Shown here: piece by piece, positions 52,871 to 61,502 of the stretch
How the letters are laid out: the number at the start of each line of letters is the position of its first letter
Numbering within the stretch: position 1 is the first letter of the stretch
From: IMCC45349 sp047219225
GTDB lineage: Bacteria; Bacteroidota; Bacteroidia; Flavobacteriales; Flavobacteriaceae
DNA length: 64,000 nt
Direction: 5' to 3'
Assembly: GCF_047219225.1 (NCBI RefSeq)
Contig: NZ_CP178208.1
Span: forward strand, 2,108,001-2,172,000
Translations under genes and position numbers: made by a program
The notes under the pieces: model-generated
What the model saw: only the letters and a program-made list of their open reading frames with translations
The model's database searches: none
What the model was told of the DNA's origin: nothing

Positions 52871-52906
52871 AAAAAGGCTCCTAAGAAATTAGGAGCCTTT
52901 TTTTAT
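52871..52906. terminator. bidirectional terminator, CBS protein / membrane-barrel protein
   Basis: A perfect 14-bp stem (AAAAAGGCTCCTAA at 52871-52884 with 52889-52902) closed by a GAAA tetraloop on the plus strand, with T tracts in both directions. It lies between converging genes. Confidence 0.92.
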
Positions 52907-52930
52907 AATTTAATTATTTAATCTAAGAGA

Positions 52931-53491
52931 TTAAAAACGGTACATCAATTCAAAAAAGTGTTGGAAGTGATTGTTGTCGTAAATATAGTCCTTAGTATTT
53001 AATGCGAACTTAGCAAGACTTTGGTATCTAATTCCAATTTCCTCACTAAACCAGTAAGTAATACCACCACCAGCATTTAAAGATGTGTTTAAGTCTTCAA
53101 TTTGAAATACACCAATACCTCCATTTAAAAAGATGTCTAGTTTTTCAGAGTTAATTAAGTGTTCTCCTACGTAATATTTGAAGTTTGTGTTTGTAGCAAA
53201 GTAGCTATGGTCTTTACTAAGAACAGCACCATCAATAAAAGAGTTTTGAGTAAACTTGTTAAAACTAACAGATTGCTCTACACCAAAAAGCTTATTCCAT
53301 TTAACTTGGAAACCTAAAGCAATAGGGTTTTCGAATGCCCAATCATCAAATTTTTCAAATGGGGAACGAGTACCTAAGTTACTAACGGCATTCACACCTA
53401 AACTAATGCTGTATTGATCGTCTCTTGTGTTTTGGCTATTAGCAGAAAAATAAAAGCTTACGCAAATAATAAGTAAAAGTATTTTTTTCAT
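52931..53491 (-). CDS. small outer-membrane beta-barrel protein
   Basis: A 186-residue exported protein. Signal peptide MKKILLLIICVSFYFSANSQ, then alternating strands typical of OmpA/PorT-like eight-stranded barrels (YSISLGVNAVSNLG, ALGFQVKWNKLFGVEQSVSF, LDIFLNGGIGVFQIEDLNTS, GGGITYWFSEEIGIRYQSLA) and a terminal aromatic residue (FELMYRF), the outer-membrane insertion signal. No specific function is visible. Confidence 0.8.
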   Translation of the reverse strand: MKKILLLIICVSFYFSANSQNTRDDQYSISLGVNAVSNLGTRSPFEKFDDWAFENPIALGFQVKWNKLFGVEQSVSFNKFTQNSFIDGAVLSKDHSYFATNTNFKYYVGEHLINSEKLDIFLNGGIGVFQIEDLNTSLNAGGGITYWFSEEIGIRYQSLAKFALNTKDYIYDNNHFQHFFELMYRF

Positions 53492-53556
53492 TGTTTGGGA
53501 TTTTAAAGGGTAAATATAGTAATTATGAGGGTTAATAAAAGGCTAAAATACATTTT

Positions 53557-54621
53557 TCATCGATAAAATGGTAAAATTTTCTTAAAAATGATGTTTGTAA
53601 GTCGTTTCCTGTCTTTTATAGCAGCTTTTCTGTAAGATGAATTAGTAGTGAAAATCAGTAATCTATGTAAAATAGTAAAACAAAAATTTCTTGTTTTATG
53701 CCATATATGTGATATTTTATGTAATAAAGTATATTGTTGTTTTAATTTGTAGCTATAGCTGAGAAATCTTTGATGCTTTGATGTTTTAAACTTTCTAAAG
53801 GCTTTAAAGTATATACTAGCTTTAGCTAAATAGCTTTTCTGATACTTTGATAAGTTTAGTGGGGCATTTAATCTATTTGTTATTAATAAGGTGTCATAAA
53901 TGCTTCTAAAGTTTATAGTGTTAAGCATATAGCCTTGATCATTTATTTCCGAGTTTAAGATAGAATGATGAAATAAGTCTTTGTAGCATAAAATAAAAGA
54001 ATCGTTAACTTTTAGTTTGCTTTTTAAAGCAATTATTGGGTTTAAATACTCTTTGACTTCTTTACTTAAAATTTTCCTATGAATTTCAACAGCGCAAATA
54101 TAAGTGTCGTGCTTTAGTCTAGGTAAATGTTTATGTTCAAAAAAATCATCACCAAAAGTGCTTTCAATAGGTATATAAGCTTCTTTTTTTAACAGTGAAT
54201 AGGCTGTTTCTAAATGTTCTGGATGCACTAAAATATCTATATCTCCAATCATTCTTGTGCCTATATCCTTATAAAAGTTAGCATATAATAAGGCTGAACC
54301 TTTTAAAAGAGCATAATTGATCCTGTGTTCGTTAAATAAAGTTATTATATGTCTTAACTGTAATAGTATAGAAGTATTTCTATTTCTATTTATAATGGTT
54401 AATTCTTCTAAGTAGTTTTGTAACTCAAGAGGTAAATAGGATAACAAGTTTTTTGAAGAAAGTCTGCAGTAAATTGCAGGTAATGTTAAGTGTTTGCTGC
54501 CATTAATAACTAAATCATCCAAATCATTATTACTACTAAGCTTGTTTTGAAGCCTATCTTGATTATCTTCAAAACTTAATATGTCTGCTATTAATTGTAA
54601 TGTGTTATGGGTATTAGCCAT
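53557..54621 (-). CDS. NTP_transf_5-type nucleotidyltransferase family protein, peptide cassette
   Basis: A 354-residue protein of the uncharacterised nucleotidyltransferase group (NTP_transf_5 type). The active-site layout is ALLKGSALLYANFY (about residues 104-117) followed by GTRMIGDIDILVHPEHLETA (121-140) with the Asp pair in DID. The C-terminal third is basic and rich in Tyr, Lys and His. Members of this group accompany lasso peptide genes, where one is reported to add a sugar or nucleotide group to a kinase-modified peptide; I apply that by analogy. It is the third gene of a minus-strand unit with a kinase-like protein 35 bp upstream and a small peptide gene. Confidence 0.8.
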   Translation of the reverse strand: MANTHNTLQLIADILSFEDNQDRLQNKLSSNNDLDDLVINGSKHLTLPAIYCRLSSKNLLSYLPLELQNYLEELTIINRNRNTSILLQLRHIITLFNEHRINYALLKGSALLYANFYKDIGTRMIGDIDILVHPEHLETAYSLLKKEAYIPIESTFGDDFFEHKHLPRLKHDTYICAVEIHRKILSKEVKEYLNPIIALKSKLKVNDSFILCYKDLFHHSILNSEINDQGYMLNTINFRSIYDTLLITNRLNAPLNLSKYQKSYLAKASIYFKAFRKFKTSKHQRFLSYSYKLKQQYTLLHKISHIWHKTRNFCFTILHRLLIFTTNSSYRKAAIKDRKRLTNIIFKKILPFYR

Positions 54622-54656
54622 TTTTTAATATTGAATGGTGAAGTTACAATAATTGT

Positions 54657-55787
54657 TTAACTGTTAAATAATGAAGAAAATTCTTTTAGAGCAAAATCAG
54701 TATCACTATAACTTAAATTATAAAAAGTAATTTGACTTATCCAATCCAAAAGTTGTTTAGCATGGTTTTTATCAGGTGATAACCATGATTCTGGTATTAG
54801 TGTATTTAAGGCATCTTCTGGGTTGCAAATGCTTAATGAGTTTTTATTGTTTTTGTTGTAATCAATACACACAATTTTAGTGCAAGCGTAACCTTTGTTG
54901 AAGTTTTGTTTGTTGTTTGGTTTTAAAAACTTTACTTGACCTTTTTTGGGGCCAAAGAAATATTCTTTTTCAGTTTTAAAATTAGGGTTGTAGGTTTCAA
55001 TAGTGTTAAAAGCACCTTCTTTTATAGATATGGCAGCTGGATAAGAATAAATTTTCTTATCATCTCTTAAAGGTGTTAAATCGTCGGCAACCAGATTAAA
55101 ACCATTTAGTGTTAGCAAAGCTGTAAAAGTACTTTTGCCTTTACCAGAATTACCTATTAACATGATGGCTTCCTTTCCATTTGTAACAGTAGAGGCATGA
55201 AACGTACTAAGCCAATTCTGTTCAGTGTTTTTGTACAGAGCACATAGTAGTTGCATTGCTAGTTTTCCTTGTAAAAGGTGATAATCCTTTTTAGGATACG
55301 CATTAATGAATTCGTCATTATTGAATAAGCACAAATGAGAATCAATTAGTAAAATGCCAAAAGTGTGTTGAGGTGTTTTTAAGTTTGAAGCTGTTGACAA
55401 ATAAGCTAATTGAGGATGAATAATACTTTTTATAACTGATGAGCCATAGTTGATTTTAAAAGTAACACCATTGATGTTATAAAGGTGCGAAATGTCTACT
55501 TCTATTGTTTTGTGTTTGCTTGTAGGTGATTCTTCTTTTTGTATTGTATTACAGCGTTCTAAAAAGTTATAAATTTCATCGTAGTAAGTTTCAATTTGAG
55601 ATTCTAGAATACCCTCAATTGATTTTGTTGAGGCCAAGAAATCAGCTTTATCTTTAGCAAGTAAAAAAAAATGTAGTAATTGATTCAAAAAAGAATCAAT
55701 TACTACATAAGAGTTTGAGTTTTCAAACCATAATAGGAAACTATTTCCAACACCTTTTGTGTATGTTGGAGTCCAATTGGTTTTCAT
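54657..55787 (-). CDS. HPr-kinase-like protein with a possible PqqD-like N-terminus, peptide cassette
   Basis: A 376-residue protein. The C-terminal half (from about residue 195) is an HPr kinase-like domain: HAST at 197-200, P-loop IGNSGKGKSTFTALL (211-225) and the acidic VADDLTPL (233-240), the usual order in HprK relatives. The N-terminal 85 residues (FENSNSYVVIDSFLNQLLHF) resemble a short PqqD-like peptide-binding domain, but this is a weak call. Kinases of this type phosphorylate a serine in paeninodin-type lasso peptides. It begins 11 bp after the small peptide gene, so they are surely co-transcribed. Confidence 0.8.
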   Translation of the reverse strand: MKTNWTPTYTKGVGNSFLLWFENSNSYVVIDSFLNQLLHFFLLAKDKADFLASTKSIEGILESQIETYYDEIYNFLERCNTIQKEESPTSKHKTIEVDISHLYNINGVTFKINYGSSVIKSIIHPQLAYLSTASNLKTPQHTFGILLIDSHLCLFNNDEFINAYPKKDYHLLQGKLAMQLLCALYKNTEQNWLSTFHASTVTNGKEAIMLIGNSGKGKSTFTALLTLNGFNLVADDLTPLRDDKKIYSYPAAISIKEGAFNTIETYNPNFKTEKEYFFGPKKGQVKFLKPNNKQNFNKGYACTKIVCIDYNKNNKNSLSICNPEDALNTLIPESWLSPDKNHAKQLLDWISQITFYNLSYSDTDFALKEFSSLFNS

Positions 55788-55798
55788 AAACTTATATT

Positions 55799-55960
55799 TT
55801 ATTCAAAAGGATTACCTCCAGCATCTGGTGGAGATTTCGCTTGAGCTTTTTGAGGGTTTAAAATAAGGAAAGTTCCAGCAGCTGTTAATGCCGCATATTT
55901 CCCCATTTTTTTTAGGGCCTCTTTACGAGTGATTTGGTCTTTGTTTAAATTTTTTTTCAT
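55799..55960 (-). CDS. 53-residue precursor-like peptide with export-type leader
   Basis: A short gene read on the minus strand from ATG at 55960 to TAA at 55799. It has three parts: a basic stretch with TRKEALKKMGKY (residues 11-22, resembling a relaxed twin-arginine motif), a hydrophobic segment AALTAAGTFLILNP (23-36) with a signal-peptidase-like site AQA at 39-41, and a tail KSPPDAGGNPFE (42-53). The tail holds the only serine (Ser43). A promoter box is 20 bp upstream and a kinase-like gene 11 bp downstream. The peptide is probably the substrate of the cassette; it could instead be a small exported protein of unrelated role. Confidence 0.8.
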   Translation of the reverse strand: MKKNLNKDQITRKEALKKMGKYAALTAAGTFLILNPQKAQAKSPPDAGGNPFE

Positions 55961-55980
55961 GGGAGAATTAAATTTGATTC

Positions 55981-55988
55981 CAAAAATA
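55981..55988 (-). promoter_or_regulatory. promoter -7 box of the peptide-kinase-nucleotidyltransferase unit
   Basis: CAAAAATA on the plus strand (TATTTTTG on the minus strand), an exact TAnnTTTG match 20 bp before the peptide start codon. No convincing -33 box is at the usual distance. Confidence 0.55.
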
Positions 55989-56036
55989 ACATTTTTTTTT
56001 AATTATAAAAGGGAGTTAACAATCTAATAATATTGG

Positions 56037-57423
56037 TTACTCAACAATAATTTTTTGTGTTTTGTTTATTCCATTACTAGTAATTTGAGCAATGTAAATA
56101 CCAGAGCTTAAATTAGATATGTTTATAGCGTTTGTATTGTTGTTAGAATCTAATAATTTAGTCATAACTATTCTTCCTTGAACATCAAATAAAGAAAAGT
56201 TAGTATTATCTAATAATTGCCCTTTTATAATAATGTTATTAGAGTTGTTAGGTGTATAAATAGTAATATTGTTTAATGTACTTTCACTATTAGATAATGT
56301 GTCAGCATTAAAATGAATATATAATTGTCCAGTTTCATTTAATGTATTAGATGGTGTAAATGTATAATCTTCATTGTTAAGTAAAGTCCATGTATTGTTT
56401 ATAGTATCTTCTAAGTAAATGTTTATTGTGTTAGGAATAGTGTTATTGCCTAATCCAATAGTTACTTGCTCACCAGCATTAGCTTTAATACCAAGAGGAA
56501 CAACTACATCATTAAAGTCGTTATAAGGTAAAGCTTGAATTGCCATATTAACACCATTGTTGTTTTCTACTAGAGCTGTGAAGATATTAGCATTATTATT
56601 AAATGCAGCAGCATCATATCCAGCATCTAGACCACGAGTTTGTCCATCAATAAAATAGATGTCAGTGTTGAACAAGTTTGCTTCTTTAGTAAGCTCTAAA
56701 CTAGTTAAAGCAAAGTTAGGATTCATAACATCACCTCCAATAAAGTCGTCACTAGAGCCAGTATTTCTCATAGTAGTAGTAAAGTCAATAGAACCACCAC
56801 CAGTTTTAGAAGCTACAAAAAATCCTTGACCAGGAGCTATTAGACTACCAGGGTTAGCTAATTCGTAAGCAGCATTCCAAATATGCCAACCATCACTAGC
56901 ATCACCGTCATAACCATATACTGCAACAGCAGAAGGGTCAAGCTCACTAGTGTTTTCAGTTAAAAACTCGTTAAGAGAAAGGTAAGAAGGGTAAGGGTTA
57001 CCAACAAGGTTCCAAGCTTCATAACCATTTCCAGAGTGAGAAATAGGTACATTAACACTAGCTGTATTAACAGTTCCATTAAAAGTAAGTGTGCTGCCAG
57101 TAATAGTTCCAGCTCTATATCCAGTACCAGGATTTATAGTTGTAGTGTTATTTACAGTTACATCGTAATTTACATAATCAGCAGTAGGAGCAGTTTTGTC
57201 AAAAGGAGCAAATGCTCTTAAGTCACCAGATGCAGCAAGAACACCATTGTTAGCTGTTGCAAAGGCACCAAATTGTTGATCAGCTACAGGAGGAGAAACA
57301 AGGTCGTTTGTACCTGTTGGTCCAACTTGAGCTGTAAAACGCTCGTAATTTATATTACCAGATGCTATACCGTTTATAATTAAACTTGAAAACTCGTTAG
57401 AATCTGATTCTAACGTAAGTGTA
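56037..57423. repeat. duplicated segment, copy 1 (pairs with 58369-59755)
   Basis: The 3' 1.39 kb of this gene aligns with the 3' part of the neighbouring gene at a constant offset of 2332 bp from end to end, so with no net gap. The differences I see are mostly single-base and third-position. The reading frame, stop codon and TTACTCAACAATAA end are the same in both. Similarity fades upstream of 57423. Confidence 0.9.
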
Positions 57424-58199
57424 CCATTATTAGTTAGGTTGTTAGAAATAATTAAGCTATTGCCTTTTTTTATAGTTACGATGCCTCCCGCATCAACCGT
57501 TAACGATTTAATCGTAATATCATTTGAGTTTATTTCCAGAGTGGCACCATTCATGACAGTAATGTCACTATTGATAAGACTCCCATTTAATACTAATACA
57601 CCAGATTCTAAATTTGTATTTCCACTATATACATTATTGGAATTAAATTCTAATAATGAGTTTTGTTTTAATACAATACCTCCAGTACCAGATATAATAC
57701 CATCAACAGTTAATTGATTTGAATTATTGCCATATATGTCTAAATAGTTACCGTTATTATCAATATTGCTAGTAATAGTTAAGTTTCCATTAATAGGATT
57801 AATTTCCATTGGATTATATCCAATTTTTATAGGGAAAGCAATAGTATGGTTTGTAGATGAATAATTTTCAATTTTAGGATTATTCCCTCCATAATCATAG
57901 AATGTGTTTTCTACAATTCCATTTATAATTCTTGAATTTCCTGCGTCATGGAACTCTATTCTAAATCTATTAGTTGAAGGTAAGTCATTAGTCATAATAC
58001 TACCTACTGTACCATCTAAATATAATACTTCTGCTCCACCAGGTAAATTAGGTGAACCATTCCACCAATTATTTGAATTGTTCCATTGACCAGAAGCTGA
58101 GGATGCTTGGTCATTTCTCCAATAATAGGTTGTTTGTGCTGATGTGCTTAAAGTAAAAAAGTATAAGATAAAAAGTAGCGCAAGGTATTTTTGTTTCAT
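56037..58199 (-). CDS. T9SS-sorted surface protein, copy 1
   Basis: A 720-residue secreted protein: signal peptide (MKQKYLALLFILYFFTLSTSAQ), an N-terminal beta-rich part with autotransporter-like strand repeats at about residues 170-260 (VYSGNTNLESGVLVLNGSLI, GATLEINSNDITIKSLTVDA), then a long module shared with the next gene, and a type A T9SS sorting domain (FSLFDVQGRIVMTKLLDSNN, LSSGIYIAQITSNGINKTQK, IIVE end). The shared module has GTGYRAG and WNLVGNPYPSYLS. Probably attached to or released from the cell surface; ligand unknown. Exact -7 box at 58231-58238. Confidence 0.88.
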   Translation of the reverse strand: MKQKYLALLFILYFFTLSTSAQTTYYWRNDQASSASGQWNNSNNWWNGSPNLPGGAEVLYLDGTVGSIMTNDLPSTNRFRIEFHDAGNSRIINGIVENTFYDYGGNNPKIENYSSTNHTIAFPIKIGYNPMEINPINGNLTITSNIDNNGNYLDIYGNNSNQLTVDGIISGTGGIVLKQNSLLEFNSNNVYSGNTNLESGVLVLNGSLINSDITVMNGATLEINSNDITIKSLTVDAGGIVTIKKGNSLIISNNLTNNGTLTLESDSNEFSSLIINGIASGNINYERFTAQVGPTGTNDLVSPPVADQQFGAFATANNGVLAASGDLRAFAPFDKTAPTADYVNYDVTVNNTTTINPGTGYRAGTITGSTLTFNGTVNTASVNVPISHSGNGYEAWNLVGNPYPSYLSLNEFLTENTSELDPSAVAVYGYDGDASDGWHIWNAAYELANPGSLIAPGQGFFVASKTGGGSIDFTTTMRNTGSSDDFIGGDVMNPNFALTSLELTKEANLFNTDIYFIDGQTRGLDAGYDAAAFNNNANIFTALVENNNGVNMAIQALPYNDFNDVVVPLGIKANAGEQVTIGLGNNTIPNTINIYLEDTINNTWTLLNNEDYTFTPSNTLNETGQLYIHFNADTLSNSESTLNNITIYTPNNSNNIIIKGQLLDNTNFSLFDVQGRIVMTKLLDSNNNTNAINISNLSSGIYIAQITSNGINKTQKIIVE

Positions 58200-58230
58200 A
58201 ACAGTTGATTAGTTTTTTTTGACTCACTAT

Positions 58231-58238
58231 CAAATATA
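58231..58238 (-). promoter_or_regulatory. promoter -7 box of T9SS protein copy 1
   Basis: CAAATATA on plus, TATATTTG on the minus strand, exact TAnnTTTG, 31 bp before the start codon at 58199. The same octamer serves copy 2 at 61359. Confidence 0.55.
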
Positions 58239-58308
58239 TATAAATGAACTTTTAAGTATTTTACGCAAACGTTTTCGTGTTGATAAGTTTTTAAATTTGA
58301 GGTAAATA

Positions 58309-58341
58309 AAAAGCGTAACACTTTTTGGGTGTTACGCTTTT
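58309..58341 (-). terminator. terminator of T9SS protein copy 2
   Basis: A perfect 13-bp stem (58309-58321 with 58329-58341, GC core GCGTAACAC), 7-nt loop, and T tract on the minus strand. It lies 27 bp after the stop of the gene at 58369-61314, so the two paralogous genes are separate transcripts. Confidence 0.9.
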
Positions 58342-58368
58342 AAAAAAAACGATTAATTAAAATTGAGT

Positions 58369-59755
58369 TTACTCAACAATAATTTTTTGTGTTTTGTTTA
58401 TTCCATTACTAGTAATTTGAGCAATATAAATACCAGAGCTTAAATTAGAGGTGTTTATAACGTTTGTATTGTTGTTAGAATCTAATAATTTAGTCATAAC
58501 TATTCTTCCTTGAACATCAAATAAAGAAAAGTTAGTATTATCTAATAATTGCCCTTTTACAATAATGGTATTAGAGTTGTTAGGTGCATAAATAGTAATA
58601 TTGTTTAATGTACTTTCACTATTGGATAATGTGTCAGCATTAAAATGTACATATAGTTGTCCAGTTTCATTTAATGTATTAGAAGGTGTAAAAGTATAAT
58701 CGCCATCGTTTAGTAACGTCCAAGTATTATTCCCAGTATCTTCTAAGTAAATGTTTATTGTGTTAGGAACAGTATTATTACCTAACCCAATTGTTACTTG
58801 CTCACCAGCATTAGCTTTAATACCAAGCGGAACAACTACATCGTTAAAATCGTTATATGGTAAAGCTTGAATTGCCATATTAACACCGTTGTTGTCTTCT
58901 ACTAGAGCTGTGAATATGTTAGCATTATTGTTAAATGAAGCAGCGTCATATCCAGCATCTAGACCACGAGTTTGCCCATCAATAAAGTAGATGTCAGTAT
59001 TAAAAGTGTTTGCGTCTTTAGTAAGCTCTAAGCTAGCTAAAGCAAAGTTAGGGTTCATGACATCACCTCCAATAAAGTCGTCACTAGATCCAGTACTTCT
59101 CATGGTAGTAGTAAAATCAATAGAACCACCACCAGTTTTAGAAGCTACAAAAAATCCTTGACCAGGAGCAATCAAGCTACCAGGATTAGCTAATTCGTAA
59201 GCAGCATTCCAAATATGCCAACCATTACTAGCATCACCATCGTAACCATATACTGCAACAGCAGAAGGATCAAGCTCACTTGTGTTTTCAGTTAAAAAGT
59301 CATCAAGAGAAATATAAGAAGGGTAAGGGTTACCTATAAGGTTCCAAGCTTCATAACCATTTCCAGAGTGAGAAATAGGTACATTAATACTAGCTGTATT
59401 AACAGTTCCATTAAAAGTAAGTGTACTACCAGTATTAGTTCCTGCTCTGTATCCAGTACCAGGATTTATAGGAGTAGTGTTATTTACAGTTACATCGTAA
59501 TTTACATAATCAGCAGTAGGAGCAGTTTTGTCAAAAGGTGCAAAAGCCCTTAAGTCACTAGACTCAGCAAGAACACCAGTATTAGCTGTTGCAAAAGCAC
59601 CAAATTGTTGGCCAGCTACAGGAGGAGAAACAAGATCGTTTGTACCTGTTGGTCCAACTTGAGCTGTAAAACGCTCGTAATTTATATTACCAGATGCTAT
59701 ACCATTTACAATTAAACTTGAAAATTCGTTAGAATCAGATTCTAATGATACAGTA
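58369..59755. repeat. duplicated segment, copy 2 (pairs with 56037-57423)
   Basis: Second copy of the 1.39-kb segment, offset by 2332 bp. It encodes the shared surface module and T9SS sorting domain. Upstream of 59755 the two genes are unrelated, so the duplication boundary falls inside the coding sequence at the LESDSNEFSSLI block. Confidence 0.9.
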
Positions 59756-61314
59756 CCTAGGTTTATTAAGTTGTTTGTAAGTGTTAGGTTTCCTGTTTTT
59801 TCTATGGTAACAGTAGCTCCATTTAGTATATAAAGAGAGTTAAGTTCAATATCAGAATTAATGATGTAATTTCCATCTCTAATCAACCCATTAGTTGAGC
59901 TCGTTGAATTGCTTGGTACAGTAGGTGTCCATGATGCTGCCGAGTAAGTAGAGCCATTAAAAATACCTGTTAGTTTGATATTATCAAATCCAGAATATCC
60001 AGTATTTCCGTTATTTCTAATTTCAATATTTAAGCTAATTGTATTGACAGTGTTAGGAATGTTTAAAGAAACAGAACCTTCATTTGTTTGAGCATCTACT
60101 CCTCCGTTTAAAAGATATACTTCTCCTTGTCCAATACCATCATAAAAAACTTCATAACGAGCATCGTCATTATTTGCGTTATAACCAACAACATCCCAGT
60201 CAAATGATAAAGTGACAAAGTCAAAATTACTTATATCAATAGTTTCAAATGAAACGGTAGCAAAACCTGTAGTTCCATTCCCTTCGTCATCTAAATCATT
60301 TTCGCCTAATATATTTCCTTGCATATTACTATTGTTTATAGGTGATGCAGAAGAAATATCAATAATACCATAATAACCATCAGTTCCCCAGTTATTATCA
60401 AAAAATGAAATGTCATTATTATAACCCCATTCTGGTGTTGTACTGTCAAAATCTTGAAGAGCAATAGTTATAGAAGGATCAGGGTCGTTATTAGTGATTG
60501 TTAAATCAAAATTATTATTAGTGCCTACAGCTGCATTATTTCCACCTGAAACATTTTGAATGCTAAAGGTTATAGTCTCGTCAGTTTCAAAATTTACATC
60601 ATCGGTTATAGTTATTACAACAGTTTGATTAGTGTTGTCGTTAGCTGGAAATGTCACTAGTTGAGTTGTATAGTTATCTACATCACTAGCATCTCCAGAA
60701 GTAATAACTACATTACAAGTTGTTGCGTTTGCAGCATCTTCATTTGTAATAGTTAGCTCTAGATTATATGTGCCATCTCCTTCAGATACTGTAGCTGATG
60801 TTGAAGAAAATTCAATCTCAGTATCTGTTGTTACAGCTCCAGAAGCAGTTAAAACCAAATTTTGCATTCTTACACCTCTACCTGAGCTACCATTATTAGA
60901 TATTCTTAATACTACTTGATTTGAAACACTGTTTAAGGTAATTGTACCAATATTTGAGTAAGAAGTAGTAGTGGTGTTTGAAATTTCTGTTTGAGTGAAA
61001 TTTGAGCCACCATCATATGAAATTTCTATTTTTGCTTGTCTATGAGTCCCACTTCCAAATGATCTTATGTCCATAGTGAATTCAGCATTGGTGTAAGAAG
61101 AAAGGTCATATGCTGAGGTTGTTATTATATCACTAGGGCTACCAGCGTCAACTAACCAATAAGTACCTTTGTCAATTGGTTCAGAAGTAATATTGTTGGT
61201 GAAAGCCCATCCTGTTGGAGCAGAACCACCTCCAGTTTCATTGAAAATTTCTGTTTGCCCAAAGCCAAAATTAACCGTAAATATGGTTAACATTAAAATG
61301 TAAAATTGTTTCAT
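58369..61314 (-). CDS. T9SS-sorted surface protein with Calx-beta domain, copy 2
   Basis: A 981-residue secreted protein. Signal peptide MKQFYILMLTIFTVNFGFGQ; a choice-of-anchor-like beta domain to about residue 165; a Calx-beta domain at about 170-275 (ATVSEGDGTYNLELTITNED, NFETDETITFSIQNVSGGNN), a calcium-binding fold in adhesins; a second beta-sandwich to about 490; then the module and T9SS sorting domain shared with copy 1. The frame is open to 61380, but the -7 box at 61359-61366 lies inside that extension and the signal peptide begins at ATG 61314, so that start is used. Confidence 0.9.
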   Translation of the reverse strand: MKQFYILMLTIFTVNFGFGQTEIFNETGGGSAPTGWAFTNNITSEPIDKGTYWLVDAGSPSDIITTSAYDLSSYTNAEFTMDIRSFGSGTHRQAKIEISYDGGSNFTQTEISNTTTTSYSNIGTITLNSVSNQVVLRISNNGSSGRGVRMQNLVLTASGAVTTDTEIEFSSTSATVSEGDGTYNLELTITNEDAANATTCNVVITSGDASDVDNYTTQLVTFPANDNTNQTVVITITDDVNFETDETITFSIQNVSGGNNAAVGTNNNFDLTITNNDPDPSITIALQDFDSTTPEWGYNNDISFFDNNWGTDGYYGIIDISSASPINNSNMQGNILGENDLDDEGNGTTGFATVSFETIDISNFDFVTLSFDWDVVGYNANNDDARYEVFYDGIGQGEVYLLNGGVDAQTNEGSVSLNIPNTVNTISLNIEIRNNGNTGYSGFDNIKLTGIFNGSTYSAASWTPTVPSNSTSSTNGLIRDGNYIINSDIELNSLYILNGATVTIEKTGNLTLTNNLINLGTVSLESDSNEFSSLIVNGIASGNINYERFTAQVGPTGTNDLVSPPVAGQQFGAFATANTGVLAESSDLRAFAPFDKTAPTADYVNYDVTVNNTTPINPGTGYRAGTNTGSTLTFNGTVNTASINVPISHSGNGYEAWNLIGNPYPSYISLDDFLTENTSELDPSAVAVYGYDGDASNGWHIWNAAYELANPGSLIAPGQGFFVASKTGGGSIDFTTTMRSTGSSDDFIGGDVMNPNFALASLELTKDANTFNTDIYFIDGQTRGLDAGYDAASFNNNANIFTALVEDNNGVNMAIQALPYNDFNDVVVPLGIKANAGEQVTIGLGNNTVPNTINIYLEDTGNNTWTLLNDGDYTFTPSNTLNETGQLYVHFNADTLSNSESTLNNITIYAPNNSNTIIVKGQLLDNTNFSLFDVQGRIVMTKLLDSNNNTNVINTSNLSSGIYIAQITSNGINKTQKIIVE

Positions 61315-61358
61315 AAAAAAATATAATTGTATAAATGTAATTTTAAAAATTGCGAACT

Positions 61359-61366
61359 CAAATATA
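61359..61366 (-). promoter_or_regulatory. promoter -7 box of T9SS protein copy 2
   Basis: CAAATATA on plus, TATATTTG on the minus strand, exact TAnnTTTG, 44 bp before the start codon at 61314. It rules out the upstream start at 61380. Confidence 0.55.
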
Positions 61367-61502
61367 GTAAAACTAAGCAAGTTAAATCTTTCTATACTTT
61401 AAGAAATTATTAATATTACAAGGCTTACTTTTTTATCGATAAAGTGTTAAAAAATGAGGATTAAAGTTAGCTCTTTTGGTTTTTTATTGGTTTATTTGTC
61501 AC

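Noticed and set aside
53557..55960. The peptide cassette as a complete lasso peptide cluster
   Set aside because: No asparagine synthetase-like cyclase, transglutaminase-like protease or ABC exporter is seen nearby, and the peptide lacks the usual precursor layout of a leader with a conserved Thr before the core.
57036..59553. Plus-strand open frames within the two T9SS genes
   Set aside because: They are antisense shadows: both copies give matching Ser/Ile-rich frames at the same offset because the minus-strand repeats are duplicated.
61315..61380. N-terminal extension of the large T9SS protein (start at 61380)
   Set aside because: The extension contains an exact promoter box (61359-61366) and precedes a clean signal peptide starting at 61314.
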